Source: Methylococcaceae bacterium UBA4132 (GTDB lineage Bacteria > Pseudomonadota > Gammaproteobacteria > Methylococcales > Methylomonadaceae). Taken from it: DNA of 15,925 nt. The translations under genes and the position numbers were made by a program. The stretch is from contig DFWO01000021.1 of NCBI GenBank assembly GCA_002380945.1, positions 1 to 15,925 on the forward strand. The letters run 5' to 3'. The notes below the pieces were generated by a model. The model searched no databases. It was not told the DNA's origin and saw nothing but the letters and a program-made list of their open reading frames with translations. The first letter of the stretch is position 1; every line of letters begins with the position of its first letter. Positions 15,039 through 15,925 of the stretch are shown piece by piece.

Positions 15039-15925
15039 ATGATAACAAGTAATTCAGAAGACCAAGCTAAACCCAGTCAATGGTTAGCCTTGCGTGAAGA
15101 CCTAGGACTTTATGCAGGCCCTCGTACTGTCGATGGTACGCCAACATGGACGCTATATGATCCTGCTTCACACCGTTATTTTCGCCTAGGTTGGTTAGAA
15201 TTTGAATGTTTACAACGCTGGAGTATGGGCGATGCCGACACTATTGTGATGTCAATTCAACACGACACACCACTGAATGCCGATGTCTCTGATATTGAAG
15301 CGTTTAGCTATTTTCTTAATCTTCACCAACTCACCAAGCCGCAAGGTGCGGAAACTAGCCAACTATTAGCGCGTAAACGTAAAGCTGCACAGCCTAATGT
15401 TTGGACGTGGTTACTGCATAACTATCTATTTTTACGCATTCCTTTATTACGTCCTGATGGTGCATTAAAAAAAGCCTTGCCTTGGATTAGTTTTGTCTTT
15501 AATCGCCAGTTCATCGTATTAGTGTTATTACTGGCGATACTTGCGATTTATCTAGTCTCAGCACAATGGACACAATTTAGTCACAGCTTTTCTTATGTTT
15601 TCACGCCCGAAGGCGTGTTGATGACCGCTCTCATGCTATCGCTATCAAAAGTGATTCATGAATTAGGTCATGCCTTTACCGCTTGTCGTTTTGGTTGTCG
15701 CGTGCCGACTATGGGTATTGCCTTTATGATGGGTTTTCCAATGTTATGGACAGATGTGACCGATGCGTGGCGGTTGCCTAGTCGTACTCAACGCTTAAGT
15801 ATAGATGCGGCAGGCATGATAGCCGAACTCACGCTGGCTGTGTTTGCCACACTGTTATGGACAGTATTACCCGATGGCGCAGTGCGTAGCGGCGTATATC
15901 TACTAGCCAGTACCGCGTGGGTACT
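15039..15925 (+). CDS. M50-like membrane zinc metalloprotease with PqqD-like N-terminus (partial, runs off the window)
   Basis: The open frame begins at ATG 15039, 24 bp after the preceding stop, and is still open at 15925 (295 codons seen). The first about 100 residues resemble the small PqqD-type domain that binds peptides in RiPP systems (TWTLYDPASHRYFRLG, then LEFECLQRW). A transmembrane helix follows (about 156-173), then a second containing HELGH at 207-211, the HEXXH zinc site with Glu208 as catalytic base, and a third (about 256-280) beginning near AAGMIAEL. The WTDVTDAW segment (237-244) is conserved in my memory of the 'putative peptide zinc metalloprotease' (YydH-like) branch of M50 and may supply a further metal ligand. 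Full-length members often carry a C-terminal HlyD-like domain, which would lie outside. An intramembrane protease working with the adjacent channel and adaptors suggests processing coupled to export. The start has no strong Shine-Dalgarno sequence; a CTG at 15033 is the only nearby in-frame alternative. Confidence 0.8.
   Translation, partial: MITSNSEDQAKPSQWLALREDLGLYAGPRTVDGTPTWTLYDPASHRYFRLGWLEFECLQRWSMGDADTIVMSIQHDTPLNADVSDIEAFSYFLNLHQLTKPQGAETSQLLARKRKAAQPNVWTWLLHNYLFLRIPLLRPDGALKKALPWISFVFNRQFIVLVLLLAILAIYLVSAQWTQFSHSFSYVFTPEGVLMTALMLSLSKVIHELGHAFTACRFGCRVPTMGIAFMMGFPMLWTDVTDAWRLPSRTQRLSIDAAGMIAELTLAVFATLLWTVLPDGAVRSGVYLLASTAWV

Overview
The window looks like chromosomal DNA of a moderately AT-rich gammaproteobacterium. 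The riboflavin synthase reads like the enterobacterial alpha-chain type, RimO is canonical, and the envelope genes (an AlgI-like MBOAT, a lipoprotein TolC homologue, HlyD-type adaptors) are of Gram-negative type. A sulfur oxidiser of the Thiotrichales/Beggiatoa kind would fit, but that is a guess. I see no rRNA, tRNA, CRISPR array, insertion sequence or phage gene.

Layout. A minus-strand multicopper oxidase (81-1826) faces away from the rest across a 263-bp intergenic region that carries a perfect 8-bp inverted repeat. From 2090 to 11068 all genes run on the plus strand with gaps of 22 bp or less: a large Hsp70-family protein, an SGNH acyltransferase-like membrane protein, an AlgI-like MBOAT O-acyltransferase, a second and closely similar SGNH protein, riboflavin synthase (ribE), a divergent lumazine synthase (ribH) and the S12 methylthiotransferase rimO. 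After a 177-bp gap comes a tightly overlapping export-type cluster (11246 to the window edge): a TolC-family lipoprotein, a short periplasmic adaptor, a membrane adaptor with a GAF-like N-terminal region, and the start of an M50-like zinc metalloprotease that runs off the window.

How the genes work together. The SGNH-MBOAT-SGNH trio resembles the AlgI/AlgJ/AlgX division of labour: the MBOAT passes acetyl groups across the inner membrane and SGNH proteins place them on a periplasmic glycan. No glycan polymerase is nearby, so the acceptor is unknown. ribE and ribH supply the last two steps of riboflavin synthesis and overlap by 4 bp. The last cluster has an outer-membrane channel, two adaptors and a membrane protease but no ABC ATPase or RND pump inside the window. 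It is the best candidate here for a poorly described system, probably a peptide processing/export or envelope-efflux machine. The correct starts of ribE, rimO and the TolC-like gene lie downstream of the longest-ORF starts (8627, 9752 and 11246).
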